Assembly (NCBI RefSeq): GCF_007990755.1
Contig: NZ_BJXA01000005.1
Span: 113,876-177,875, forward strand
Reading direction: 5' to 3'
DNA: 64,000 bases
DNA from: Nocardia ninae NBRC 108245
GTDB taxonomy: Bacteria > Actinomycetota > Actinomycetes > Mycobacteriales > Mycobacteriaceae
The number at the start of each line of letters is the position of its first letter. The first letter of the stretch is position 1. Under the pieces are notes generated by a model that saw nothing but the letters and a program-made list of their open reading frames with translations, was not told where the DNA came from and made no database searches. Both the position numbers and the translations under genes were made by a program. Positions 37,601 through 46,358 of the stretch are shown here, one piece after another.

Positions 37601-37736
37601 CAACGCGACACCCGGTGAGCTCGATCCTGTTTCAGGCCCGCTGTTTCGGCCGCGGATCGAGTTCGCCGGGCGCCCTCCGGGTTCTGGGTACCGAACCGTT
37701 GACCTCAACCCCTGTTCAGGGTGGATCATCGAGAAT

Positions 37737-38387
37737 ATGACTCGTCCTGCCGATTTCTGGAATGCCGCCTACGACAACGACATCGCCCCCTGGGTCATCG
37801 GTGAACCGCAGCCTGCGATCATCGCTCTGGAGCGCGACGGATGTATCTGGGGGCGGGTGCTCGACCCCGGTTGCGGGGCAGGCGAACACACGATCCTGCT
37901 GACGAAGCTGGGCTACGACGTGCTCGGTATCGACCTGTCCCCCAGCGCGATCGCGTTCGCCCGCGCGAACGCTGCCGCGCAAGAGGTTCCGGCAGCCGAG
38001 TTCGAGGTGGCCGACGCCATCGCGCTGGGCACTGCCGAGGCTGTACCGCTTTTCGACACGATCGTGGACAGCGCCCTGTTCCACGTCTTCGGTACCGAAC
38101 CCGAAGCCCGCGCAGCCTACGTACGCAGCCTGCACGCCCTGTGCAAGCCGGGCGGGCTGGTCAATATTCTCGCGCTGTCCGATGCGGGCCCCGGCTTCGG
38201 GCCGCAGATCAGCGACTCGATTATTCGCGAATCATTCACCGAGGGTTGGGAACTGGAAGACATCCAGCCGTCGCAATACCGCGGCCGCGTCACCCAACCC
38301 GCACTGGAACAGCGGCCCGACCTCGGCTTGCAGGAAGGCAGCATCATCGACCTGGTGGCGTGGCAGGCCCGAATCCGCCGCGTCTAA
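37737..38387 (+). CDS. Class I SAM-dependent methyltransferase
   Basis: The 216-aa protein has the Rossmann motif I RVLDPGCGAGEHTILL and the acidic end of strand 2 in VLGIDLSPSAI, and later DSALFHVFGTEPEAR. It resembles thiopurine-type or tellurite-type small methyltransferases (DFWNAAYDND-APWVIGEPQP at the start is typical of that group). Substrate unknown. A longer open frame upstream is not supported; ATG 37737 begins the conserved N-terminus. Confidence 0.85.
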   Translation: MTRPADFWNAAYDNDIAPWVIGEPQPAIIALERDGCIWGRVLDPGCGAGEHTILLTKLGYDVLGIDLSPSAIAFARANAAAQEVPAAEFEVADAIALGTAEAVPLFDTIVDSALFHVFGTEPEARAAYVRSLHALCKPGGLVNILALSDAGPGFGPQISDSIIRESFTEGWELEDIQPSQYRGRVTQPALEQRPDLGLQEGSIIDLVAWQARIRRV

Positions 38388-38933
38388 CCATCCATTCCGG
38401 CGTGCCCGTCCGGGGTCGACTCATCGGTCTCCAACTCGGCTCCCTTCGGATGCTCCTCCGCATGCGTCGGCTTCGAATGCTCCCCGGCGAAGTCCGCCTC
38501 TTCCTGCTGCACCTCGGCCGTCGTCCGATCCTTCTCTGCTCCACTCATGCCGGCCGGATACCCGCCGTTGATCCGAGCATGCAGGTGCATGTCGTGCCAG
38601 CCATCCGCGTGCAACCCCGCGCTCCGTTTCGTGCCCTCCAGGGCGTAACCGAGCTTGGCCGCCACGCGACACGACCGTTGGTTCGCCATCGAGTGGGTCA
38701 GCTCCAAGCGATGAAAGCCGGTCTCGAAAGCCCATGTGGTGAGTGCGGATACCGCGCGCGGCGTGACGGACATGCCAGCGTTGGATCAGCGGATCGGTGA
38801 AAGCCTCCAGGACTTCCTGCGCGTCATCGGCCGTCCACGGCCGCAGGACCAGACCGTCGCCCGTGGTGAGCACGGGCTGGGTTGCGCGGGTGAATCTTTC
38901 GGCGTCGACCAAATATTCCGTCAGCAGAGGCAT
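38384..38933 (-). pseudogene. Decayed GNAT N-acetyltransferase
   Basis: The N-terminal third of a GNAT protein (VLRPWTADDAQEVLEAFTDP followed by LIQRWHV) is in one frame up to about residue 55. The C-terminal GNAT part (VSALTTWAFETGFHRLELTH with NQRSCRVAAKLGYALEGTKR) is in another frame about 100 bp on. The central acetyl-CoA binding part, roughly 40-50 residues, is missing. The C-terminal part then runs into an unusual polar tail of about 60 aa (EHSKPTHAEEHPKGAE). It is best read as an inactivated gene with an internal deletion and frameshift. Confidence 0.7.
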
Positions 38934-38983
38934 GCCGCGAATTGTCCGCCTCGGCGGCATTCGCGGCACGTCTTATTTCAGGG

Positions 38984-39211
38984 TCAGAGCCGCTTGGCCA
39001 GCAGGGCCTTGCCCTGTTCGCCGCCCTTCACGCTTTCGTGCTGGGCGCGGCGGAAGAATTCGCCGAGCTCGGTGTCGCCGTCGCGTTCGGCGTCCTGCGC
39101 GTAGAGCTCCATGCGCAGGGCGTTGCTCAGGCACTGTTCGGTGAACCAGATGAGGTTGTAGTTCTTGTCTTTGGTGCCGGTGATCGCACCGGTCTCCTGA
39201 TCGATGGCCAT
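38984..39211 (-). CDS. 75-aa conserved hypothetical protein
   Basis: ATG 39211 has a perfect GGAGG nine bases upstream. The product starts MAIDQETGAITGTKDKNYNL and contains LRMELYAQDAERDGDTELGE and FFRRAQHESVKGGEQGKALL, a helical, acidic pattern like small ferritin-like or stress-associated proteins seen in mycobacteria and relatives. Function unknown; no signal peptide. Confidence 0.8.
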   Translation of the reverse strand: MAIDQETGAITGTKDKNYNLIWFTEQCLSNALRMELYAQDAERDGDTELGEFFRRAQHESVKGGEQGKALLAKRL

Positions 39212-39289
39212 GTGCCATACCTCCTTTGTCGTCCCGCTATCGCCGTACCCGGCCAATCCGCACGGAAACCGGTCGTGACCAGATGATCT

Positions 39290-39348
39290 AGGGCCTGTCG
39301 CAAAGTCCAGCCACCGGAGGCGCCGGATGGGACTTTGCGACAGGCCCT
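39290..39348. repeat. 19-bp perfect inverted repeat
   Basis: AGGGCCTGTCGCAAAGTCC and its exact complement are separated by 21 bp and end 12 bp before the M24 peptidase start codon. The arms resemble insertion-sequence terminal repeats, but there is no transposase between them. It may be a tiny remnant or MITE-like element, or a hairpin in the leader of the downstream gene. Confidence 0.75.
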
Positions 39349-39360
39349 TAAGGTCGAGTT

Positions 39361-40113
39361 ATGGAGACGGATGTGGCGGAGGCCGAGCGGGTTTCCGCGC
39401 TGCTGGCGGCGGAGGCCAAGGCTGTCGCGCTGTTCGACGAGGTGGTCCGCCGGGGCATCATCGCACCGGGGATGCGCGAATCAGCGGTGAGCGACGCGGT
39501 GCGCGATCTCGCCGATGAGATGTTCGGCACGCGGCGGTACTGGCACAAGCGGATCGTGCGATCCGGGAGCAATACCCTCGAGCCGTACAGCGCGAACCCG
39601 TCGGACCGCGAAATCGGCGCGGACGACATCTGTTTCCTGGACTTCGGGCCGATCTTCGCCGAATGGGAAGCCGACTTCGGGCGCACCTTCGTACTGGGCG
39701 ACGATCCGGCCAAGCTGGCCTTGCGGGACGCGCTGGAACCGCTCTGGGAGCAGGGCCGCGCCTACTTCGAGGCCCATCCCGATATCACCGGCGACCAGCT
39801 CTACACCTATGTTTCCCACCAGGCCGCCGAGCAAGGGTGGGAACTGACCGCGGAAATCGCAGGCCATCTGGTGGGTGAGTTCCCGCACAAGCAGATCTCC
39901 GGCACCGAGCTCACCTCCTATGTCGCGGCGGGCTCGACGGTGCCGATGCGCCGCCTCGATCCGAAAGGCCGGATCTGCCACTGGATTCTGGAGATCCACC
40001 TGGTGGATCGCGCGCACAGTATCGGCGGCTTCTTCGAACAACTGCTGGATCTGCGGCCCGCGGTGGATCAGGCGACGGCCTCGTCCTGGCCGCGGTTCGA
40101 GCCGACGCCGTAG
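39361..40113 (+). CDS. M24-family metallopeptidase-like protein
   Basis: The 250-aa protein has the pita-bread M24 pattern: FLDFGPIFAEWEADFGRTFV with two Asp ligands, EIAGHLVGEFPHK with the His, and two Glu-containing strands (WILEIHLVD). It probably is an Xaa-Pro aminopeptidase or a related creatinase-fold enzyme, with a shortened N-terminus. ATG 39361 lies directly after the inverted repeat. The 3' end overlaps the convergent gene by 46 bp. Confidence 0.8.
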   Translation: METDVAEAERVSALLAAEAKAVALFDEVVRRGIIAPGMRESAVSDAVRDLADEMFGTRRYWHKRIVRSGSNTLEPYSANPSDREIGADDICFLDFGPIFAEWEADFGRTFVLGDDPAKLALRDALEPLWEQGRAYFEAHPDITGDQLYTYVSHQAAEQGWELTAEIAGHLVGEFPHKQISGTELTSYVAAGSTVPMRRLDPKGRICHWILEIHLVDRAHSIGGFFEQLLDLRPAVDQATASSWPRFEPTP

Positions 40114-40616
40114 CCGGGCACATTGATCCCCGGCACGTCGGCGCCCAACGCGATGATCTGGTTGAGCGTGTTGTGGTACTGGCGCACCTCGGCGATCGCG
40201 CCGCCGTCGAAGCGGACCTCGCTGAGCACCATCGCGTGGTAGAGCCGTTCGCTTTCCAGCGCGGTGAATTCACCCTCGACCTTGGCGAGCCAGGCGTGCG
40301 CGGTGGCGAACGGGCGGACGGTGATGCGGGACAGGCTGCCCGGGCTCCACAGTTCGGTGCTCCACCAGAGCATGCTCTCGTGCAGCTCGGCGCGCCCCTC
40401 GATGATGGTGGGCAGGCCCGGTGGCTGCCACGGTGCGTGGAACAACACATCGTCGGTGACCAGGTCCAGCACCTGTTCGTGGTCCTGCAGGAAAAGCAGT
40501 TCGTAGAAGCGTTCGAGCGCGGCGCGTTCGACAGCCGCGTCGGGGAGTCCGGCGGAGCCGCTGCTCCGGTTGCCGACACGTCTCCGGTCCAGCGGAGCGG
40601 TTGTCATGCTGATCAT
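40068..40616 (-). CDS. SnoaL/NTF2-like protein
   Basis: The 182-aa protein has an SnoaL-like (NTF2 fold) domain: ALERFYELLFLQDHEQVLDL then VTDDVLFHAPW, and a beta-rich remainder containing SEVRFDGGAIAEVRQYHNT. Such domains act as ketosteroid-isomerase-like or polyketide cyclase-like enzymes or binding modules. ATG 40616 follows GGAAGG at six bases. An operator-like palindrome lies about 77 bp upstream. Confidence 0.75.
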   Translation of the reverse strand: MISMTTAPLDRRRVGNRSSGSAGLPDAAVERAALERFYELLFLQDHEQVLDLVTDDVLFHAPWQPPGLPTIIEGRAELHESMLWWSTELWSPGSLSRITVRPFATAHAWLAKVEGEFTALESERLYHAMVLSEVRFDGGAIAEVRQYHNTLNQIIALGADVPGINVPGYGVGSNRGQDEAVA

Positions 40617-40692
40617 CACAAGCCTTCCTATCGTGCCGGTTGATCGCTCAATGATGTGCCAGCAAATCATGAGCAAACAAGTGTCGTCAATG

Positions 40693-40703
40693 ACGGTTAC
40701 CGT
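40693..40703. promoter_or_regulatory. Operator-like palindrome upstream of the SnoaL-like gene
   Basis: ACGGTTACCGT is an inverted repeat with 5-bp arms around one base, within the larger TGACGGTTACCGTTA. The surrounding 100 bp is AT-rich and lies between divergent genes, so it is a probable regulator site. Confidence 0.4.
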
Positions 40704-40874
40704 TAATATCGCGCCAACTGACCAGCCGATAAGCGCATATCGGACGACCTCGGCACCCTCGCCCGACTCGGATGCGGCCAGAAGTGTGCCGCCCGCGGGC
40801 CGGTAAACTTCTGAACGGGACAAAAGTCGAGAGAGGTGCGCAGCGGGAAGCGCACGGCGAACACAGGAGAAATC

Positions 40875-42089
40875 ATGTCGAGTCGCCGCTTCCGATCCAG
40901 CGTGGCCGGGATTGTCATCCTGGTCATCGCACTGGTGGTTGCCGGTTGTTCAGGGTCGGAGTCGAAGCAGCCGGGAGCGGCCGACCCCGCGCCGCCCGCG
41001 ATCTCCTTCACCCCGGCAGCGGGCGCGAAGGATATCGACCCGACCACACCGGTCCAGGTCAGCGCGGGTGACGGCATGTTGACCTCGGTCAGCATGACCA
41101 ACGAGCAGGGCAAGCAGATCGAGGGCATCCTGACGCCGGACAAGACGGCGTGGAAACCCACCGAACCGCTCGGCTACGGCCACACCTACACCATCACCGC
41201 CGAGAGTCTCACGATCACCGGCCGCAGCGGCCCGCAGACCTCGACGTTCGCCACGCTGACGCCGAACAACCAGACCAAGGTCTACTTCGAGAACACCGGC
41301 GGCGGGCTGCTCGACGGCGGCACCTACGGCGTCGGCGCCGTCATCGTCGCCCACTTCGACGAGGACGTCCCGGACCGGGCGCTGGCCGAGAAACGGCTGT
41401 CGGTGACCACGACCCCGCAGCTGGAGGGCTCGTGGTACTGGCTCGACAATCGCCGCGCGCACTGGCGGCCGCGCGAGTACTACCCGCCGGGCACGAAGGT
41501 GAATGTCGCGGCGAACATCTACGCGGTGGACCTCGGCAACGGCCTGTACGGCCAGGAGGACAGCAAGGCGTCGTTCACCATCGGCGCCGCGCACGTGTCC
41601 ATCGCCGACGACAACACCAAGCAGGTCCAGGTCTACGAGAACGGCAAACTCGTCCGCTCCATGCCGACCTCGATGGGCATGGGCGGCAGCGAGACCGTGG
41701 GCGGCAAGACGATCACCTTCTGGACCCAGCCCGGCGTCTACACGGTGATGAGCAAGGCCAACCCGGTGATCATGGACTCCTCCACCTTCGGGCTGCCGGT
41801 CAACTCGCGGCTCGGCTACAAGGAGACCATCAACTGGGCGACCAGGATCAGCACCGACGGCATCTACCTGCACGAACTCGCCTCGACGATGTGGGCGCAG
41901 GGCAACACCAACACCTCGCACGGCTGCCTGAACCTCAGCCCGGAGAACGCGCGCTGGTTCTACGACTTCTCGCTCCCCGGCGATGTGGTCGAGGTGCGCA
42001 ATACCGGCGGCGCGCCGCTCGAGGTCTGGCAGAACGGTGACTGGGGCGTGCCCTGGGATCAGTGGCTGCAGGGCAGCGCGCTGAAGTAG
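40875..42089 (+). CDS. L,D-transpeptidase lipoprotein (Ldt2-like)
   Basis: The 404-aa protein has a signal sequence with lipobox LVVAGCSG (Cys25 lipidated), an Ig-like domain region covering about 40-240 as in mycobacterial LdtMt2, and a YkuD catalytic domain ending with NTSHGCLNLSPENARWFYDF, nucleophile Cys351 (Cys354 in LdtMt2). It makes 3-3 crosslinks in peptidoglycan at the outer face of the membrane and is carbapenem-sensitive in relatives. ATG 40875 follows AGGAG. Confidence 0.92.
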   Translation: MSSRRFRSSVAGIVILVIALVVAGCSGSESKQPGAADPAPPAISFTPAAGAKDIDPTTPVQVSAGDGMLTSVSMTNEQGKQIEGILTPDKTAWKPTEPLGYGHTYTITAESLTITGRSGPQTSTFATLTPNNQTKVYFENTGGGLLDGGTYGVGAVIVAHFDEDVPDRALAEKRLSVTTTPQLEGSWYWLDNRRAHWRPREYYPPGTKVNVAANIYAVDLGNGLYGQEDSKASFTIGAAHVSIADDNTKQVQVYENGKLVRSMPTSMGMGGSETVGGKTITFWTQPGVYTVMSKANPVIMDSSTFGLPVNSRLGYKETINWATRISTDGIYLHELASTMWAQGNTNTSHGCLNLSPENARWFYDFSLPGDVVEVRNTGGAPLEVWQNGDWGVPWDQWLQGSALK

Positions 42090-42155
42090 CGGCAAGGCCA
42101 GCACCTTCGGACTGGCTCCGGACAAGACGGGTGCCCGGCTCGTAGCGTCGGCAGG

Positions 42156-43547
42156 GTGGACGAGAACCTTGCCAACGACCTGGCCGAGCTACCCGCACTG
42201 CTGGACGCGGTGCGCGCGTCGGCGACGGACCTGTTGACCGGCATCGACACGCGACCGGTCGCGCGGGCACCGAAAGAGGTAGGGCTCGAAGAACTTCCGG
42301 AGCACGGTGTCGGCCTGCGCCGGGCGCTCGCGCTGTTCCGTGAGCGCTGGGAGCCCGGGTTCTCCGGCAGCGCGGGACCGCGCTACCTCGGCTTCGTCAC
42401 CGGCGGCGCCACCCCGGCCTCGGTCGCCGGCGACTGGCTCACCGGGGTGCTCGATCAGAACGCGATGTCGGGCGAGGACTCCACGGCCGTCGAGCTCGAA
42501 CAGCAGACCGTCGACTGGATCGGGCAGCTGTTCGGGCTGGACCAGCACACCGGGGCGTTCGTCAGCGGGGCAACCATGTCGAACTTCGTCGGGCTGGCGA
42601 TCGCGCGGGAGTGGCTCGGCGAGCAGCGCGGAATCTCGGTGGCGCAGGCCGGAGTCGGCGCGCTCGGGCCGGTGCACGTGCTGTCGGGGACGCCGCACGC
42701 CAGCATCGTCAAATCGTTGTCCATGCTCGGAATCGGCCGTGACAGTGTGCAACTCGTACCGACCCTGCCGGGCCGGGAAGCTGTCGACGTGGCCGAGCTC
42801 GGCGAGGCACTCGCGGCGCTGGACGGTCAGCCGGCGATCGTGGTGGCCAATGCGGGTACGGTGAACACCGTCGACTTCGACGACCTGCGCGCGATTGCCG
42901 CACTACGCCAGCGTTATCCGTTCTGGCTGCACGTGGACGGTGCGTTCGGTGCGTTCGCGGCGCTCTCGCCGGAGCACGCGGCGCTGGTCGACGGTCTCGG
43001 TGCGGCGGATTCGGTCTGCGTCGACCTGCACAAGTGGCTCAACGTGCCGTATGACGCGGCGGTCCAGTTCACCCGGCACCGGGATCTGCAACTGCGCGTC
43101 TTCCTGAATTCCGCCGCGTATCTGACCGCGCCCACCGACACCCCGGATTTCGGGCACCTGGTCCCGGAGAACTCGCGGCGGCTGCGCGCGCTCGCCGCCT
43201 AGTTCTCGCTGACCGCGTACGGCCGCGATGGTCACCAGGACATCGTCCGGCGCAATATCTCCTGTGCGAACAACCTCGCCGAGCAGCTCGCGGCGACCGG
43301 ACTGCTCCGGCTCGTTGCGCCGGTCCGCCTCAATGTCGTCTGCTTCACGCTGGCCGACCGGGCCACCGCCGAGCGGATCGACGCGCTGGCCGATGCCATT
43401 GCCGAGACCGGCGAAACCTTTGTGACGCCAACCGTTTACGAGGGCCAACCGGCGCTGCGTGCCGCGTTCAGCAACTGGCGCACGACCGACGCCGACGTGG
43501 ACCGGGCGGCCAAGGCCATTACCGCAGCAGCCCTGGCCTTGTCCTGA
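42156..43547 (+). pseudogene. PLP-dependent decarboxylase with in-frame amber codon
   Basis: This reads as one continuous group II PLP decarboxylase/aminotransferase frame from GTG 42156. GATMSNFVGLAIAREWLG, HVDGAFGAF and the PLP Lys293 in DLHKWL are intact. At codon 349 a TAG (43200-43202) interrupts the frame exactly where Trp is expected in RRLRALAA-W-FSLTAYGR. The frame continues with no further stop through 114 more codons to TGA at 43547, so a single G-to-A change would explain it. The protein ends early at 348 aa or is made by readthrough. Active-site residues lie before the stop, but loss of the C-terminal domain should inactivate the enzyme. Confidence 0.8.
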
Positions 43548-43635
43548 TCAGCCGACCACTGCCATGGCGCGAGCCGGTCGCCTGGGCGCATGCTGGACCC
43601 AGCCGGTATCGCCGGATCCAGCAGGTGGGAGTCCC

Positions 43636-44511
43636 ATGACGTCAGCAGATCAGTCGATTGCCGACTACGTCCGTCTACTAGACGCCGTCAGCGCATTCGC
43701 CTATCCGCTGCCGGTGACCGTCATCTGTGAACTGCTCGGCGTGCCGCTGGAAGACGAAGCGCGGCTGTGCCATTGGTCGGCCCTGCTGGCCCGCACGTTG
43801 GACCCGACCTCGAAGCAGGCCACCGAGTGCCGCGTCGACCCGGCCGAGATACAGCGCGCCGGAACAGAACTCAGCAACTACTTCGAGCAGCTGACCGAGC
43901 GCCGCCGCGCCACCCCCGGACCGGACCTGCTCTCGGAGCTGCTCGCCGCCGAGGACGCCGGGGACATGCTCAGCCACGACGAGCTGATCTCCACCTGCGC
44001 GCTGCTGCTCGTCGCGGGGCACGAGACCACGGTCAACCTCATCGCCAACGCCACCCTCGCCCTGCTGCGCCGCCCCGACGAACTCGCCGCACTGCGCGCC
44101 AATCCCGAACGGGCACAGGCCGTTGTCGAGGAGACGCTGCGCTTCGACCCGCCGGTGCAGCTGATTCCCCGCATCGCCGCCGCCGATCTGACCGTGGGCG
44201 ACCTGGCCGTCGACCGCGGCGATCTGGTGGTCATGCTCATCGCCGCCGCCCACCGCGACCCCACCGCATTCCCCGACCCCGACCGCTTCGACCCGGCCCG
44301 CGACAACCGCAATCTCGCCTTCGGACTCGGCGCCCACTCCTGCCTCGGCGCTCCGCTGGCCCGGCTGGAGGCGCGAATAGCCCTCACCCGTTTCGCACAA
44401 CGTGTCGAAACGCCCCGTCTCACCACGGATCCGCCGATCTACCGCGAGCACGTGAACCTGCGCGGCCCGGCGCACATGCCGGTCGAGTTCGCAGCGATCC
44501 TGCCGCGCTAG
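43636..44511 (+). CDS. N-terminally short cytochrome P450
   Basis: The 291-aa product contains the P450 I-helix AGHETT, the ExxR motif (EETLR), and the heme loop FGLGAHSCLG with the axial Cys. It starts MTSADQSIADYVRLLDAVSA and enters the P450 sequence at FAYPLPVTVICELLGVP, about residue 130 of a normal P450. The N-terminal A-C helices are absent. It has a ribosome binding site (GGTGGGAG) and a start of its own, but the truncated fold makes activity unlikely. It follows the amber-interrupted decarboxylase gene. Confidence 0.75.
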   Translation: MTSADQSIADYVRLLDAVSAFAYPLPVTVICELLGVPLEDEARLCHWSALLARTLDPTSKQATECRVDPAEIQRAGTELSNYFEQLTERRRATPGPDLLSELLAAEDAGDMLSHDELISTCALLLVAGHETTVNLIANATLALLRRPDELAALRANPERAQAVVEETLRFDPPVQLIPRIAAADLTVGDLAVDRGDLVVMLIAAAHRDPTAFPDPDRFDPARDNRNLAFGLGAHSCLGAPLARLEARIALTRFAQRVETPRLTTDPPIYREHVNLRGPAHMPVEFAAILPR

Positions 44512-44545
44512 TCGGCCCTGACCTCAATGAAACAGCGTCCCGCCA

Positions 44546-44983
44546 CTACTGGGCCGAATCCGCACGCTGCCATGACGCCGCGCTCGCGCCGAGCAGGGCT
44601 GCGAGCAGGATCAGCGCCAGGAATATTTGTCCGTGCAGGCCGAGAATGAAAAGGGTCTGATCGGCGAACTCGGGATCGTAGGTGGCGGTATCGGGGAACA
44701 GCAGCGCACCGGCCATTCCGAGCCAGGGGATGGCCACAACTGCTGCGGCGCACAGCGTCCGGCCGCGTGCGTCCCGGCCGGGCCGCAGGGCGAGCGTCAG
44801 ACCGATGATGCCGAGGAGCACCGTCATCACCATGTATTGAGCGTCGTGGAACTTCGCGTGCGGCGGCCAGTTCGGGTTGAAGGCGTGCTGTGCGGCCAGG
44901 TCTGGGATGACCAGGTCGGCGAGTACGGCACTGACCATCGTGATCACCGCGACAGCGGCGATCACGAATCGGGGTATGGGCAT
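44546..44983 (-). CDS. Small four-helix membrane protein
   Basis: The 145-aa protein has four predicted transmembrane helices and a HAKFHDAQYM-type motif between helices 1 and 2, which may bind a metal. Similar unnamed proteins exist in actinobacteria. Function unknown. It lies downstream of the FAD monooxygenase gene on the same strand. Confidence 0.75.
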   Translation of the reverse strand: MPIPRFVIAAVAVITMVSAVLADLVIPDLAAQHAFNPNWPPHAKFHDAQYMVMTVLLGIIGLTLALRPGRDARGRTLCAAAVVAIPWLGMAGALLFPDTATYDPEFADQTLFILGLHGQIFLALILLAALLGASAASWQRADSAQ

Positions 44984-45034
44984 AGGGCCGGACCTTTCGT
45001 CGTTCGGGGGTGGGTTGGGTGTTTTCGGGCAGGG

Positions 45035-46138
45035 TCAGAGCGTCCAGGTATAGGCCGGTGTGATCGAACGACCGAATAGTGCGCCGGGCAGGAGCGGCAG
45101 CGCGGTGTCGCGTAGCGCGGTTGCCAATGGTGAGGTCCAGTGCGCAGGTGCACCGACCCGGCGCGAGAGCTGGGCGATCATCTGGGTGCGGGGCCTGCGC
45201 AGGCGGTCGTATTCTTGCAATCCCGCCTCGGCGCCGAGGGTGTCCACAGCCGCAGCGAGTGTGACAGCGTCCTCAATGGCCTGGCAGGCGCCCTGCCCGA
45301 GGTTGGGGGCCATGGCGTGCGCGGCGTCCCCTAGTACTGCGACTTTTCCTGAGACGTAGGTGGGCAGATTCGGTAGCTCGAAGGTGTCGTGCTGGAGGAC
45401 TGCGTCCGCGGGTGCGGCATCGAGTAGGGCCGGGACGGGGTCGTGCCAGCGCGCGAACCGCTCGCGAAGCCCAGCCAGGCCGGTGCGGGATCCTGCTGGA
45501 GCGTTACCCATCAGATAGCAGTAGACGCGGCCGTCGGGCATCGGAATGTAGCCGAATCGTTCGCCCCTACCCCAGGTTTCGACGCTTCCCGCAACGGCGT
45601 GCGGCGCGGTGAGCAGGCGCCAGGTGGTGTATCCCACATAGCGTGGGCCGGCGGCCAGCGGCCAGATCGAGTGTCGGGTCACGCTGTGCACCCCGTCGGC
45701 GCCGATCACAAGATCCGCTGTGGCGGTGCCGCCCTCGTAGTGCACTGTGCCGTCCGGCAGCACTCGCCGCACGGTGGTTCCCGGTCGCAGGGCATGCGCG
45801 GGGAGGGCCGCGCGCAGGATGTCCACCAGGGTCGCCCGGTGAATGATTGCCCACGGGCCGAAGCGCCGTTCGAGTTCCCGAGTGTCGTTGCGAATCAACC
45901 AGGCACCGTTGGCGCTTCGGATGCCTTGCGGCGGACCGGCCTGTCCGCTGGTGCGCAGGAGGTCACCCAGGCCGAGCGTGTCCAGGGCGCGCAGCCCGTT
46001 GGGTTGGATCGACAGCCCCGCACCGATCTCGGTGATCTCCGGCGCGCGTTCGAGCACCTCTACCCGCCAGCCACGCTGGTGGAACGCCACCGCGGCGGCA
46101 AGCCCGCCGATACCGCCGCCCAAGACAAGCGCCTTCAT
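45035..46138 (-). CDS. FAD-dependent monooxygenase (group A)
   Basis: The 367-aa protein is a single-component aromatic-hydroxylase-like flavoenzyme. It carries the FAD Rossmann motif LVLGGGIGGLAAAVAF, the DG motif GADGVHSVTR and the GD motif GDAAHAMAPNLGQGACQAIE. It would hydroxylate a small aromatic or related substrate with NAD(P)H and oxygen, like salicylate hydroxylase. A divergent TetR gene and a cluster of TCTAGA-like half-sites lie upstream, implying substrate-induced expression. Confidence 0.88.
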   Translation of the reverse strand: MKALVLGGGIGGLAAAVAFHQRGWRVEVLERAPEITEIGAGLSIQPNGLRALDTLGLGDLLRTSGQAGPPQGIRSANGAWLIRNDTRELERRFGPWAIIHRATLVDILRAALPAHALRPGTTVRRVLPDGTVHYEGGTATADLVIGADGVHSVTRHSIWPLAAGPRYVGYTTWRLLTAPHAVAGSVETWGRGERFGYIPMPDGRVYCYLMGNAPAGSRTGLAGLRERFARWHDPVPALLDAAPADAVLQHDTFELPNLPTYVSGKVAVLGDAAHAMAPNLGQGACQAIEDAVTLAAAVDTLGAEAGLQEYDRLRRPRTQMIAQLSRRVGAPAHWTSPLATALRDTALPLLPGALFGRSITPAYTWTL

Positions 46139-46270
46139 CGCCTACCCCTGCGATCGCAGGCCGACCCGATACCGTCGCGCATCCGAGCCGATCTGGACTG
46201 CCGCCACCACACCGCCGTCACGAGCAGCACAACCGCCGGAAGTGCCCACCACCAACGCTTCACGTCACCC

Positions 46271-46320
46271 CTAGAGGATCTAGATTATTTAGAGGCTCTA
46301 GATGACCATAGATGCTCTAG
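46271..46320. promoter_or_regulatory. TCTAGA/CTAGAG half-site cluster, probable TetR operator
   Basis: Within 50 bp there are several TCTAGA/CTAGAG half-sites and a perfect TAGAGGCTCTA palindrome (46290-46300). It lies between the divergent FAD monooxygenase and TetR genes, immediately before the regulator, as expected of a TetR operator controlling both. Confidence 0.6.
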
Positions 46321-46358
46321 GGTGTCAACGAGTGCTACGAGCCAGTAGAAGGGTGCCG

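Noticed and set aside
35969-37729. Minus-strand open frame of 586 aa
   Set aside because: Antisense of glpD, and no recognised fold.
43548-43635. Search for a missing N-terminal part of the P450
   Set aside because: The short gap upstream contains no P450-like sequence in any frame.
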